DNA of 54,337 bases. Origin: Nonomuraea ceibae (GTDB lineage Bacteria; Actinomycetota; Actinomycetes; Streptosporangiales; Streptosporangiaceae). Under the pieces are notes generated by a model that worked only from the letters and a program-made list of their open reading frames with translations, had not been told where the DNA came from and searched no databases. Shown here piece by piece: positions 23,773 to 32,900 of this stretch; the stretch's first letter is position 1, and the number at the start of each line of letters is the position of its first letter. The translations under genes and the position numbers were made by a program. The stretch is from positions 1 to 54,337 of the forward strand of contig NZ_JAHKRO010000065.1 of assembly GCF_019396325.1 (NCBI RefSeq), given 5' to 3'.

Positions 23773-24690
23773 CTACCAGGCGCGGGTGCGCCCCGCCCAC
23801 ACGTTGCGGGCGCGCAGCAGGGTGTCTCCGGTGGGCCCCGGCAGCTGGTCGGCCCAGCCGGCGTCGCCGGGCCCGTCCAGCCCGGAGGCGTACGAGCCCA
23901 TCTGCAGGTTGATGATGAGGCGCTGCGGGACGCCGGCCCAGTTCCTGCCCCGGTGGGTGGCCACCCACGTGCCGTCGAGGTAGTAGTCGATCATGACGTC
24001 GGGGCCCTGCTTGTACATCCACACCCGGTACGTGTGCCAGGCCGCCGGGTCGGCGACGGGGACCTTCGCCCGGGTGACGAAGTGGTCGCCGCCGGACTCC
24101 TCGCCCTCGTCGCCGCTGGAGGTCTTGTTCCAGGTGTTGAAGAGGTTCGTGGAGTCGCCCACGTACTCCAGGATGTCGCTCTCCGGCGGCCACGCCGGCC
24201 ACTCGCCGGTTGTCCAGAACGCCGGCCAGACGCCCGGCCCGGTCTGCGCGCTGAACTCGCCCTCGATGTCGTACTCGGGGAACTGGTCGTCGACCAGGAT
24301 CAGCTCCTTGGCGTGGACGGCGCCCGAGCGGTACCAGAGCGGGGCGTGCGGTGCGTGGGGGCTGGTGCCCTGCGCCGCCGCGAGCCGGGTCGCCGTCAGG
24401 GTGAGCACGCCTTCCGACAGCGTGATCTGGCCGGCGTGCATCAGCGCGGCGCCGTTGTGCGTGTCCGCGTCGCCGTCCCACGGGTAGAGGCGGTTCCACT
24501 CCTGGTCGAACGCGGCCCAGCTGCTGAAGGAGGACTTCTCGATGATGTTCTCCCACGTCGCCTCGGCGCGGCGGGGCCGGGGGTCGGGCGGCGAGGCGGC
24601 GGCCCGCACCCCGGTGGGGAGGGCGGCCAGCCCCAGGGACAGGCCGCAGACGGTCAGGAGCCGTCGCCGGTCGATGCCACGCTCAGCCAT
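23773..24690 (-). CDS. Secreted glycoside hydrolase family 16 protein
   Basis: A 305-residue beta-glucanase-like enzyme. The start MAERGIDRRRLLTVCGLSLG, followed by LAALPTGVRAAA, looks like a Tat signal peptide with AxA cleavage, so it should act outside the cell. The GH16 catalytic motif is ESDILEYVGD (E-x-D-x-x-E with nucleophile and acid/base), preceded by WPAFWTTGEWPAWPP. A second family hallmark, WHTYRVWM, follows. GH16 enzymes cut laminarin, lichenin or other beta-glucans/galactans; specificity is not readable here. ATG 24690 is chosen; a GTG at 24702 is possible. The endonuclease-family gene follows 17 bases downstream. Confidence 0.88.
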   Translation of the reverse strand: MAERGIDRRRLLTVCGLSLGLAALPTGVRAAASPPDPRPRRAEATWENIIEKSSFSSWAAFDQEWNRLYPWDGDADTHNGAALMHAGQITLSEGVLTLTATRLAAAQGTSPHAPHAPLWYRSGAVHAKELILVDDQFPEYDIEGEFSAQTGPGVWPAFWTTGEWPAWPPESDILEYVGDSTNLFNTWNKTSSGDEGEESGGDHFVTRAKVPVADPAAWHTYRVWMYKQGPDVMIDYYLDGTWVATHRGRNWAGVPQRLIINLQMGSYASGLDGPGDAGWADQLPGPTGDTLLRARNVWAGRTRAW

Positions 24691-24727
24691 GGTGCCCTTC
24701 ACCGGGGGTCAGTGATCATGGTCAACC

Positions 24728-24741
24728 GGCATAAGTATGCC
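24728..24741. promoter_or_regulatory. GGCATA-AG-TATGCC inverted repeat
   Basis: A perfect 6-base inverted repeat in the 133-base gap between the GH16 gene and TspO, in a locally AT-richer patch. It could be an operator for either divergent gene. No regulator gene is adjacent. Confidence 0.3.
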
Positions 24742-24823
24742 CCAGGACGCGAGGTTCCGCGAGAGGGGGATCGCCGGCCCCTGACCGAGGTGCGGGAGCG
24801 CGCTCCGAGGGCAGGAGATCGCC

Positions 24824-25294
24824 ATGAAGGGGAAACTCCTGCTGAAGACCGCGCTCGGGGTCACCGCCGCCGCCGTCGCCGGAACGCTCGCCACCGACGC
24901 GCGCTCCGCCTGGTACCGGCGGCTGGCGAAACCGTCGTGGCAGCCCCCGCCGCAGGCGTTCGGCCTGGTGTGGACGCCCCTGTACGGGCTCATCACCTAC
25001 GCCGGCGTCCGGGCCCTGTCGAACGGGCGGGAGGAGGACCGGCGGGCGTTCCGCGGCGCGCTGGCCGCCAACCTGCTCCTCAACGCCGCCTGGCCGGCCC
25101 TGTTCTTCCGGGCGCACGCCCCGCGCGCGGCGCTCGCCGAGATCGCCGTGCTGAACGCCTCCAACGCGCTGCTCGTCCGCCGGGGCTGGACGGCCGACCG
25201 CCGCGCCGGGCTGCTCCTGCTGCCCTACGCCGGATGGACGCTGTTCGCCACCGCGCTCAACGCCGCCATCGCCCGCAAGAACCCCGGAGCCTGA
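24824..25294 (+). CDS. TspO/MBR family protein
   Basis: A 156-residue membrane protein of the translocator (tryptophan-rich sensory) family. Five hydrophobic spans are seen. Hallmarks are WYRRLAKPSWQPPPQAFGLVW near residue 28, then LLLNAAWPALFF near 85 and YAGWTLFATALNAAI near the end. Family members bind porphyrins and similar ligands and occur in stress or light responses. ATG at 24824 follows AGGAGATCGCC. It converges on the OleB-like gene with only 9 bases between stops, so it is transcribed away from the PKS operon and is probably unrelated to it. Confidence 0.92.
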   Translation: MKGKLLLKTALGVTAAAVAGTLATDARSAWYRRLAKPSWQPPPQAFGLVWTPLYGLITYAGVRALSNGREEDRRAFRGALAANLLLNAAWPALFFRAHAPRAALAEIAVLNASNALLVRRGWTADRRAGLLLLPYAGWTLFATALNAAIARKNPGA

Positions 25295-25309
25295 ACAGCC
25301 GGTTCAGGC
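25289..25309. terminator. Bidirectional hairpin over two convergent stop codons
   Basis: GCCTGAAC-AGCCG-GTTCAGGC is a perfect 8-base inverted repeat covering the TspO stop (25292-25294) and the stop of the OleB-like gene (25304-25306). It can fold in both transcripts and marks the 3' end of the PKS-Ole operon. Confidence 0.7.
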
Positions 25310-26224
25310 GGACCCGGTCAGGAACGCGCGGATCTCGGGGACCAGGTCCTCGTGCGCGTCCTCCAGCACGTAGTGCCCGGCCCGCGGGTAGACGCGCACC
25401 CGGGCCGCGGGCAGGCGGCGGCGCCACTCGGCCAGCACGGCCGGGTCGAACACCGGGTCGCGCAGCCCCCACCCGACGAACGCGGGCAGCCCGGCGAACA
25501 GGTCCAGCCGCCGGGCGGTCCCCTCCAGCAGCGGCCACGCCGGATCGCCCGGCTGCAGCGGGATGTCGTGCACGAACCGCTGCACGGCCACCCGGTGCGC
25601 GGGCCGGTCGTACGGGGCCAGGAAGGCCGCCCGCACGTGCGCGGGCATGCGGCGGCGCACGCCGAGCGGACGCCAGGTGGCGGCCCGCGCGAACAGGTTG
25701 TGCCGCAGGAACAGCCGCGCCCCCAGCCGGGTGCGGCGCAGCACCCACAGCGGCGCCCGCAGCGGCAGCCGGACCCGTTCGCCGTGCGGGTTCGGGAAGG
25801 CCGCCGTGTTGAGGATGACCAGGCGGGCGACCCGGCCCGGGTGGCGGCAGGCCCACGCCATGCCGATCGGCCCGCCCCAGTCGTGCATGACCAGCGTCCA
25901 CCCCCGGCCGGGCGCGCCCCGGCGGGCGATGAGATGCCCCACCAGCGCGTCCAGGTCGTCGACGCGCGAGGCGAGCGTGTGCTCGTGCTCCTCGGCGGAC
26001 GGCTTGTCCGACAGGCCCATGCCGAGATGGTCCGGCGCCACGCAGCGGAACCGGTCCCGCAGCGCCGCGACCGGCCGCCGCCACAGGTAGCTCCAGGACG
26101 GGTTGCCGTGCACGAACAGCACCGGCGGCCCCGCCCCCTCGTCCACGTAGTGCTGGCGCAGCCCGCCCCGGGACGGATGCGCGTACCAGTGGGACGTGAA
26201 CGGGTAGCCGGGGAACCGGGTCAC
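25304..26224 (-). CDS. oleB: Alpha/beta hydrolase, OleB-like (beta-lactone decarboxylase)
   Basis: A 306-residue hydrolase of the haloalkane-dehalogenase branch. VLFVHGNPSWSYLWRRP near residue 35 forms the oxyanion part, and PDHLGMGLSDKP follows. The nucleophile elbow is MHDWGGPIGMAWA with Asp115 rather than Ser. The catalytic His is in AGHYVLEDA near the end. OleB proteins share this dehalogenase-like Asp elbow and convert cis-beta-lactones to cis-olefins with loss of CO2. The call depends on its place as last gene of an OleA-OleC-OleD set; alone the sequence could equally be a dehalogenase or epoxide hydrolase. GTG start overlaps the OleD-like stop by 4 bases. Actinobacterial OleB is often fused to OleC; here they are separate. 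Confidence 0.8.
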   Translation of the reverse strand: MTRFPGYPFTSHWYAHPSRGGLRQHYVDEGAGPPVLFVHGNPSWSYLWRRPVAALRDRFRCVAPDHLGMGLSDKPSAEEHEHTLASRVDDLDALVGHLIARRGAPGRGWTLVMHDWGGPIGMAWACRHPGRVARLVILNTAAFPNPHGERVRLPLRAPLWVLRRTRLGARLFLRHNLFARAATWRPLGVRRRMPAHVRAAFLAPYDRPAHRVAVQRFVHDIPLQPGDPAWPLLEGTARRLDLFAGLPAFVGWGLRDPVFDPAVLAEWRRRLPAARVRVYPRAGHYVLEDAHEDLVPEIRAFLTGSA

Positions 26225-27192
26225 GGGGCCTCCGAGAGGTGCGCGGCCAGGCGGGCCAGCCCGTCGGCCATGCTCACGCGCGGCCGGTAGCCGAGGTCGC
26301 GGCGCGCGGCCGAGATGTCGAACCAGTGCGCGGTCGACGCCTGCTCCACCAGGAACCGGGTGAGCGGCGGCTCCCAGCCGTCCCGCACACCGGCCAGCCG
26401 CTCCAGGACGAAGGCCGCCGCCCGCGCCGCCCGGACCGGCAGCCGCCGCCGCACCGGCCGCAGCCCGGCCGCGGCCAGCAGCGCGTTCACCCACTCGCCG
26501 AAGCCGCACGGCTCGCCCTGCGTGACGAAGTACGCCCGCCCGCACAGCGGCGACCCGGGCCGCAGCCGGTCCAGGGCCAGCACGCAGGCGTCCGCCGCAT
26601 TGTCCACGTAGACGGTGTCGATCGTCCGGTCCTCGCGGCCCAGCAGCCACAGCCGCCGCCGGTTCGCCACGAACCCGGGCAGGAAGTGCGGATCGCCCGG
26701 CCCCCAGACCAGGTGCGGGCGCAGCGCCACGGCCGGGACGGGCCCCGCCAGCACGATCCGCTCGGCCATCGCCTTCGTGCGCGGGTAGGCGGCGGTGAAG
26801 CGGGTGGCGTACGGGACGGACTCGTCGACGCCCTCCAGGTCGCGCCCGTCGTGGACGACGCTCGGCGACGACACGTGCACCAGCCGCGCGCCGCCGGCCG
26901 CGCACGCGTCCAGCACGTTGCGGGTGCCGTCCACGTTGACCTCGCGGAAGTCCCGGTAAGCGCCGTACGTCCCCGTCATGGCCGCGCAGTGCACCACGGC
27001 CTCGCAGCCGTCCACTGCGGCGCGCACGGCGGCCGGGTCGCGGACGTCCGCCAGGCACTGGGTGACGCCGAGCGCCTCCAGCCCGGCGTGCCGGCGGCGG
27101 TGCAGGGCGCGCACGCTGTCGCCGCGCCCGGCCAGGAGGCGGCACACGGCCAGGCCGAGGAACCCGCCGCCCCCGGTCACCAGGACGTTCAC
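26221..27192 (-). CDS. oleD: NAD(P)-dependent dehydrogenase, OleD-like
   Basis: A 323-residue extended short-chain dehydrogenase of the 3-beta-hydroxysteroid dehydrogenase/epimerase type. The Rossmann loop is TGGGGFLG at residues 6-13, NVDGTRNVLDAC follows, then the catalytic YPRTK near residue 140 and LRPHLVWGPGDPHFLP after it. OleD reduces the beta-keto acid made by OleA to a beta-hydroxy acid with NADPH. The assignment combines family type with gene order between OleC- and OleB-like genes. GTG start overlaps the upstream stop by GTGA, and the stop overlaps the next start the same way. Confidence 0.82.
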   Translation of the reverse strand: MNVLVTGGGGFLGLAVCRLLAGRGDSVRALHRRRHAGLEALGVTQCLADVRDPAAVRAAVDGCEAVVHCAAMTGTYGAYRDFREVNVDGTRNVLDACAAGGARLVHVSSPSVVHDGRDLEGVDESVPYATRFTAAYPRTKAMAERIVLAGPVPAVALRPHLVWGPGDPHFLPGFVANRRRLWLLGREDRTIDTVYVDNAADACVLALDRLRPGSPLCGRAYFVTQGEPCGFGEWVNALLAAAGLRPVRRRLPVRAARAAAFVLERLAGVRDGWEPPLTRFLVEQASTAHWFDISAARRDLGYRPRVSMADGLARLAAHLSEAP

Positions 27193-28883
27193 AGCCGCCG
27201 CCCGGCCCAGACGCCGAGCAGATCGCGGCGGATCTTGCTGTTGTGCCGGGCGTCCACCGGGAACCGCGGATGCGCCAGCACGTCGCGCAGCCCCGCCGTG
27301 GCCGGGTGCCGCGCGGCCTCCGCCAGCAGCGCGGCCCGTGCCGCGCCGGGCCGGACGCCGTCCTCGGGCTCCACCACCAGCACCGGGCGCGGCCCCGCGC
27401 CCACCAGCGCGACCCGGCGCGCCCCCGGCGTCCCCGCCAGCAGCGTTTCGACGTGGTCGGGGTACAGGTCGCCGCCCGGCGCGCGGACGCGCTCGGACCT
27501 GCGGCCCGCGAACCACAGCCGGCCGTCCTCGTCCAGCCGGCCCAGGTCGCCCATCCGGTGCCAGACCCGGTCGCCGTCCGCGATCCTGGCCAGGGCGGTC
27601 GCGTGGGGATCGTCCAGGTACGGGTCGCTGACGGCGGGGGAGGAGACCACGATCTCGCCGACGGCGCCGGGCGGCGCCACCAGGTCGTCGTCCCACCGGG
27701 CGATCGGGTCGTCGGTGACCCCGATGACCCGGACCTCGACCCCCGGCAGCGGCGTGCCCAGACAGGTGCCCATCCCCGGGTGCGCGGCCAGCGCCGCCGT
27801 CAGTTCACGCCCCTCGATCGCGGCCACGGGCAGGCACTCGGTCGCCCCGTACACCGACAGCACCCGCGCCCCGCCGGGCAGGCAGGCGCGCACGCGCTCC
27901 AGCGTCGGCAGCGACAGCGGCGCGCCCGCCACGGCCACCGTGTCCAGCGAGCCGAGCACCAGCCCCCGGGCCGCGCAGTGCCGGGCCAGCCGGTCCAGCA
28001 GCGCGGGCGCGGCGAACGCCGCCGACACCCGGTAGCGGCGGATGTCCTCGGCCAGCGCCGCCGGGTCGAACCGCAGCGGGTGGCGCGGGTCCAGGTCGGG
28101 CAGCACGGCGGTCGCGCCGAGCGCCGCGGCCCCCAGCGCGAACGGGACGAACGTCGACAGGACGGACGCGCCCGCGCGGACGGCGTCCAGCCCGGCGAGC
28201 AGGTCGAGCTGCGCCGTCAGATGCCGGTGCCGCAACGGCACCCCCTTCGGCGGGCCGGTCGACCCGGACGTGTACGCGATCAGCGCCAGATCGTCGGGCC
28301 CGGGCGCGGGAGCGGTGGCGCGGGCGTCGGCACGGGGGGTGGCGCGGGCGGTGGCACGGGCGTCGGCAGGGGCGTCGGCGCGGTCGTCGGCGCGGTCGTC
28401 GGCACGGGCGTCGGCACGGGCGGTGGCTCGGAGGCCGTCGAGGGTCGGGCCCGGCCAGAACCGGCGCGGCCCGACCGTGATCGTGACGCGGCTGGTGCGC
28501 CGCGCCCAGCCCAGCGCCAGCCGGGCCGCCTGGGCGAGCGGCACGCCGATGAACGCCTCCGGCTCCGCCCGCGCCAGGCACCGCCGCACCGCCGCCCACG
28601 GCAGCCCCGGATCGACCATGACCGGCACCGCCCCCAGCCGCAGCAGCGACAGCGCCAGCACGCCGAGCTCCACGCCCGGGAACACCAGCAGCACCGTCCG
28701 CATGCCCGGACGCACCCCGGCGAGCGCCAGCGCGGCCGTCGTCTCCCGCACCGCCTCGGCCGTCTCCGCGTAGCTGACCGCGTGCGGCGCCCGCCCGCCC
28801 ACCTGGCAGGCGACCGCGTCCGGCCGGTCGGCGGCCCACCGCTCGGCCCGCGTGACCAGCTCGCTCACCGGCGCCGGCGTCAC
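27189..28883 (-). CDS. oleC: AMP-dependent ligase, OleC-like (beta-lactone synthetase)
   Basis: A 564-residue ANL-superfamily enzyme. The ATP P-loop is YTSGSTGPPKG near residue 200, SVYGATECLPVA near 345 and DGRLWFAGRRSERV near 470. The C-terminal FPVDARHNSKIRRDLLGVWA has the form typical of OleC/fatty-acyl ligase relatives. OleC adenylates a beta-hydroxy acid and closes it to a beta-lactone. A 45-residue Ala/Asp/Arg low-complexity insert just before the P-loop (DNA repeat at 28305-28431) is unusual and probably a flexible loop. GTG 28883 overlaps the OleA-like stop; the adjacent in-frame GTG at 28886 is equally possible. Confidence 0.85.
   Translation of the reverse strand: MTPAPVSELVTRAERWAADRPDAVACQVGGRAPHAVSYAETAEAVRETTAALALAGVRPGMRTVLLVFPGVELGVLALSLLRLGAVPVMVDPGLPWAAVRRCLARAEPEAFIGVPLAQAARLALGWARRTSRVTITVGPRRFWPGPTLDGLRATARADARADDRADDRADAPADARATARATPRADARATAPAPGPDDLALIAYTSGSTGPPKGVPLRHRHLTAQLDLLAGLDAVRAGASVLSTFVPFALGAAALGATAVLPDLDPRHPLRFDPAALAEDIRRYRVSAAFAAPALLDRLARHCAARGLVLGSLDTVAVAGAPLSLPTLERVRACLPGGARVLSVYGATECLPVAAIEGRELTAALAAHPGMGTCLGTPLPGVEVRVIGVTDDPIARWDDDLVAPPGAVGEIVVSSPAVSDPYLDDPHATALARIADGDRVWHRMGDLGRLDEDGRLWFAGRRSERVRAPGGDLYPDHVETLLAGTPGARRVALVGAGPRPVLVVEPEDGVRPGAARAALLAEAARHPATAGLRDVLAHPRFPVDARHNSKIRRDLLGVWAGRRL
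28305..28431 (+). repeat. Degenerate 6/12-bp repeat coding Ala/Asp/Arg insert in OleC
   Basis: Repeated GCGGTCGTCGGC and ACGGGCGTCGGC-type units, about ten in row. On the minus strand they code ADARADDRADD-like residues inside the ligase. All units keep the frame. Confidence 0.85.
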
Positions 28884-29899
28884 CACCGCACCACCACCGT
28901 GCCGGCGCTGAACCCGCTCGCCAGCCCGACGAGCGCGACCAGGTCGCCGCGCCGCACCCGCCCCGAGGCGACCGCCTGGGCGAGCTGGACCGGCAGCGTC
29001 GCCGCCACCAGGTTGCCGTGCTGGGCGATGGTGACGACCACCTTGCCCTGCGGGATCCCGACGTGGTCGCAGAACTTCCACAGCGCGGGCAGCGACGCCT
29101 GGTGCACGCACACGGCGGCGAAGTCGTCCCAGGTGAGGCCGAGCGCGGCGAGCGGGTCGGTGAAGACGGCGTGGTCGGTCGCCTCGATGCCGCGCACCAG
29201 CTCGACGGCGTCGACGGTGAGCGGCCGGATGACCGGCCAGTCGGATGCCGGGTCGGAGGTCAGGTTGAGCAGCGGCACGGTGGCGGCGTCCCATCCGAGC
29301 GACTGGGCGGCGAACCGGTGGCCGAGCACGCCCGGCTCCACGGAGGGCTCCAGCAGCAGGGCGGCCCCGGCGTCCGACACCGTGTAGGCGGCGGCGATCG
29401 TCAGGAACTCGTCGGCCCCGGACAGCGTCCACGGCATGAACGCGGTCGGCAGCTCGCCGCAGCAGATCAGCACCCGCCGGTGGCGTCCCGTGACGATGAG
29501 CGCCTCGGCCACCTGGATCGCGTTCAGCACGCTGTTGCAGGCGTTGCGCACGTCGAACACCGGGCAGCCGGCGCCCAGCTTCGCCGCCACGATGTGCGCG
29601 GTCGCCGGTTCGATGAGGTCGATGGTCACCCCCGCGTAGACAAGCAGGTCGAGGTCGCGCGCGTGCAGGTCGTGCTCGGCCAGCAGCGCGCGGGCCGCGT
29701 GCGCGGCCAGGTCGGACGGCATCTCGTGCGGCGGCGCGACGTGCCTGCGCCGCACCCCGCTGGCCTTGTGGATCACGCTCCGGGGCAGGTCCATCCCCGG
29801 GTTGCGGGCGGCGAGCCGGTCCTCCAGCTCGGCCGTGGTCATCGTGGTCTCGGGCAGGTGGGCGGCCACTCCGGCCACCCGGGCGTGAACGGCGGTCAT
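28880..29899 (-). CDS. oleA: Thiolase-superfamily condensing enzyme, OleA-like
   Basis: A 339-residue KASIII-fold enzyme. The triad is Cys121 in DVRNACNSVLN, His266 in VHQAS and Asn296 in QHGNLVAA. Upstream, DLIEPATA places Glu97 in the E-P-x-T-A motif that I associate with OleA, where this glutamate acts as the base for head-to-head Claisen condensation; FabH lacks it. OleA joins two acyl thioesters to a beta-keto acid. Here one donor may be the chain on the PKS carrier domain, whose gene ends 11 bases upstream; that is inferred. ATG 29899 follows GAGGAGGAGG. The stop overlaps the OleC-like start. Confidence 0.85.
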   Translation of the reverse strand: MTAVHARVAGVAAHLPETTMTTAELEDRLAARNPGMDLPRSVIHKASGVRRRHVAPPHEMPSDLAAHAARALLAEHDLHARDLDLLVYAGVTIDLIEPATAHIVAAKLGAGCPVFDVRNACNSVLNAIQVAEALIVTGRHRRVLICCGELPTAFMPWTLSGADEFLTIAAAYTVSDAGAALLLEPSVEPGVLGHRFAAQSLGWDAATVPLLNLTSDPASDWPVIRPLTVDAVELVRGIEATDHAVFTDPLAALGLTWDDFAAVCVHQASLPALWKFCDHVGIPQGKVVVTIAQHGNLVAATLPVQLAQAVASGRVRRGDLVALVGLASGFSAGTVVVRW

Positions 29900-29910
29900 G
29901 CGCCTCCTCC

Positions 29911-32900
29911 TCAGGAAGCCGGGCGCGAGGCCTGCAGCCCCAGGTGGAGGAGCACCGTGCGGGCGATGTCGCTGACGGTCCCGGCCCCGCGGATCAGCTC
30001 CATCGGCGGGATGTCCACCGCGAACGCGTGCCGCATCGACAGCAGGAGCTGCGTGGCCATGAGCGAGTCGAGGCCGTACTCGTCCAGCCGCCGGTCCGGG
30101 TCGATGTCGGCGGCCGGGACCAGCAGCACCGACGACAGCAGCTCGGTGATCTGCTCGACGACGTACGCGTGCGCCTCCTCGGCGTCCATCAGGGCCAGCT
30201 TCCCCAGCAGGTCCTCGACGTCGGGGGCCTGGTCGGCGCCGGGCGGCAGCACCGCCGACAGCCACGGCCGCCGCAGCCCCGGGAGCGCCTGGCGCAGCCT
30301 GGCCCAGTCGCAGCGGCCGATCACGGCCACGTCGGAGCCGTCGGCCAGCATGTCGTCCACGGCGGCCAGCGCCACGGCCGGGTCCATGGAGCCGATGCCG
30401 AGCCTGGCCAGCGCCTCCGCCTGGGTGCCGTGCGCCAGCACGCCGGTGCCGGCCAGCGCGCCCAGGCACACCGCGAGCGCGGGCAGGCCCCGGGCCCGCC
30501 GCCGCCTGGCCAGCGCCTCCAGGAACAGGTTCGCCGACACGTACGGCGACTGCCCGATGTTGCCGATCGTCGTCAGCGACGAGTACAGCACGAACGCCTC
30601 CAGCGGCAGCCCCGCCGTGAGCTCGTCCAGCACCAGCGCGCCGGCGATCTTCGGCCGCAGGACCTCCCGGAACCGGTCGTCGGACAGGTCCGCGAGCGCG
30701 GCGTCGTCGAGCGTCATGGCGGCGTGCACGACGCCGCGCACCGGGTGCCCGGCCTCGTCGAGCTCGCGCAGCACGCGGGCCACGGCGTCGCGGTCGGCGA
30801 CGTCGGCCGCGTGCGCCGTGGCCTCCGCGCCGAGCCCGCGCAGCTCCTCCAGCAGTGCGTCCGCCTCCGGCGTGGCCGCGCCGCGCCTGCTGACCAGCGC
30901 CAGCCGCCGCACCCCCGCCCCCGCCAGGCGCCGCGCGGTCTCCGCGCCGAACCCGCTCAGGCCACCCGTGATCAGGTACGTGCCCGAGCCCCGCCGCACG
31001 GCGGTACGGAAGCGCACCAGGCCGGGTTCGTCCCGCGGATCCAGCGAGACCACGACCTTCCCGATGTGCCGGGAATGCCGCATGAGCGCGAACGCGTCCG
31101 CCACGCGCTCCGCCGGGAACACCGTGTGCGGCAGCGGACGCATGTCCGTCACCGTCAGGAGCGTCGCCATGTGCTCGGCCATCAGCGCCGGGTCCTTCCA
31201 CATGAGCGTGCCCACGTCCACGCCGTAGAACGCGATGTTGTCCCCGAACGGCCGCAGCGCCAGATGCCGGCTCTCGTAGATGTCGCGCTTGCCCAGCTCG
31301 ACGAAGCGCCCGCCGTGCCGCAGGCACTCCAGGCTCCGGCTCACGGCCTCCCCGGCCAGCGAGTTCAGCACGATGTCCACGCCCCGCCCGCGGGTCAGCT
31401 CCCGCACCTGCTCGGCGAAGCGCAGGCTTCGCGAGTCCAGCACGTGCGCCGCCCCCAGCGCCCGCAGCAGGTCCCGCTTGGCCTCGCTGCCCGCCGTCGC
31501 GATCACGTGCGCCCCGGCCGCCCGCGCGTACTCCAGCGCCGCCAGCCCGACCCCGCCCGCGCCGCCGTGCACCAGCACCGTCTCACCCGCCCGGATCCTC
31601 GCGCAGTGATGCAGCGCGTGATGAACGGTCGAGTACGGCATCGGCAGCGTGGCCGCCCCGGCGAAGCCGAGCCCGTCCGCGATGCGGATGGCCGTCCACT
31701 CCTCGATCACCGCATGGCTGCCGAACCCCACCGGCCCGGCCGCCGCCACCCGGTCCCCCGGGCGCAACCGCGTCACGCCCGGCCCCACGGCCACGACCGT
31801 CCCGGCGCACTCCAGGCCCAGCTCGTGCCCGCCGAACACGGCCTCCACGGCCTCCGACGGCAGCAGGCCCACCGCGAACATGACGTCCCGGTAGTTCAGC
31901 CCGATCGCCCCCACCTCGACCAGCGCCTGCCCCGGGCCCGGCTCCGGCCGCGCGGTCCGCTCCCACACGAGCTCGTACGCCAGCCCCGGATCCCGCACCG
32001 CCAGCCGGTACGCGTCCCCTGCGGCCGCCCGCACGGCCGGCGGCGCCGACCGCACCAGCCGAGGCGTGAACCGCCCCGCCCGCGCCAGGAGGATCTCGTC
32101 GTCGTCGCCCGGCTCCAGCAGCTCCGCCGCCAGCCGCTCCGCGTCCCGGCGCGCGTCGCCGCCCCGGTGCAGGCACACCCGCCGGGCGTCCAGCCGCGGC
32201 TGCTCGTTCCCCAGCGACCGCACCGTCCCCCACGTGGCCGCGTCCTCCGCGTGCACCTCCCCGCCCTCCGGCTCAGGCAGCGCCCCGCACGGCCGGGCCA
32301 CCAGCCACAACCGCACCGGCAGGCTCTGCGGCAGCTCCTCACAGGCCACCGCCAGCCCCCGAAGCACCCCCGCCCGCCGTACGACCCGCCCCACAACCTC
32401 ATGCGGCACGCCGACGCCCAGCGCCCCGCCACCCTCGGCCCGCCCGGCGGCCTCCAGCGGCTCGCCGACCTCCGGGGGTGTGGTGGCTGACCGCGGCTCG
32501 GTGGCGTCTGAGGGCGCGGGGGTGTCCGGTTCGGCAGGCTCTCCCAGGATCAGGGCGTACGTGATCCTGTCGGCTGTGGAGGCGTGGGCGGCCCACACGG
32601 CGGCGTCGTCGCCGGGAGGGGCCACCACCGCCTGGCCGCCGCGCTCCCGCAGCAGCGCCGCGAGCTCGGCGACCACCGGGTCGCCGGCATCCTCCGCGAT
32701 GAGGACCCAGGTGCCCTCAGCCCCGCCGTCAGGCAGCGCCGCCCGGTCCGCGGACGCGCCGGCGGGGGAGGTCGCGAGCAGCACCGAGAAGCCGCCCACG
32801 TCAGGGTCCTCCTCGGGCCCGGCCCGCACCACATCGGCGTAGCCCGCCTCGGTCAGCAGCTCCGTCCACTGCCGCGCGGACCGCGTCGGCGCGTCCGGCG

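Noticed and set aside
22901..24690. GH16 and endonuclease as one bifunctional secreted protein
   Set aside because: The GH16 frame ends in TAG at 23773-23775 and the second domain is in another frame; a single-base error cannot be excluded but there is no direct sign of it.
25304..26224. Calling the hydrolase simply a haloalkane dehalogenase
   Set aside because: The Asp elbow fits both, but placement at the end of an OleA-OleC-OleD set makes the OleB role more likely.
28305..28431. Tandem repeats as a CRISPR array or mobile-element trace
   Set aside because: Units are 6/12 bases, contiguous without spacers and stay in frame inside a ligase gene.
29944..32490. An 848-codon plus-strand open frame opposite ER-KR-ACP of the second PKS
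   Set aside because: No recognisable domain; the minus strand reads intact ER, KR and ACP signatures across it.
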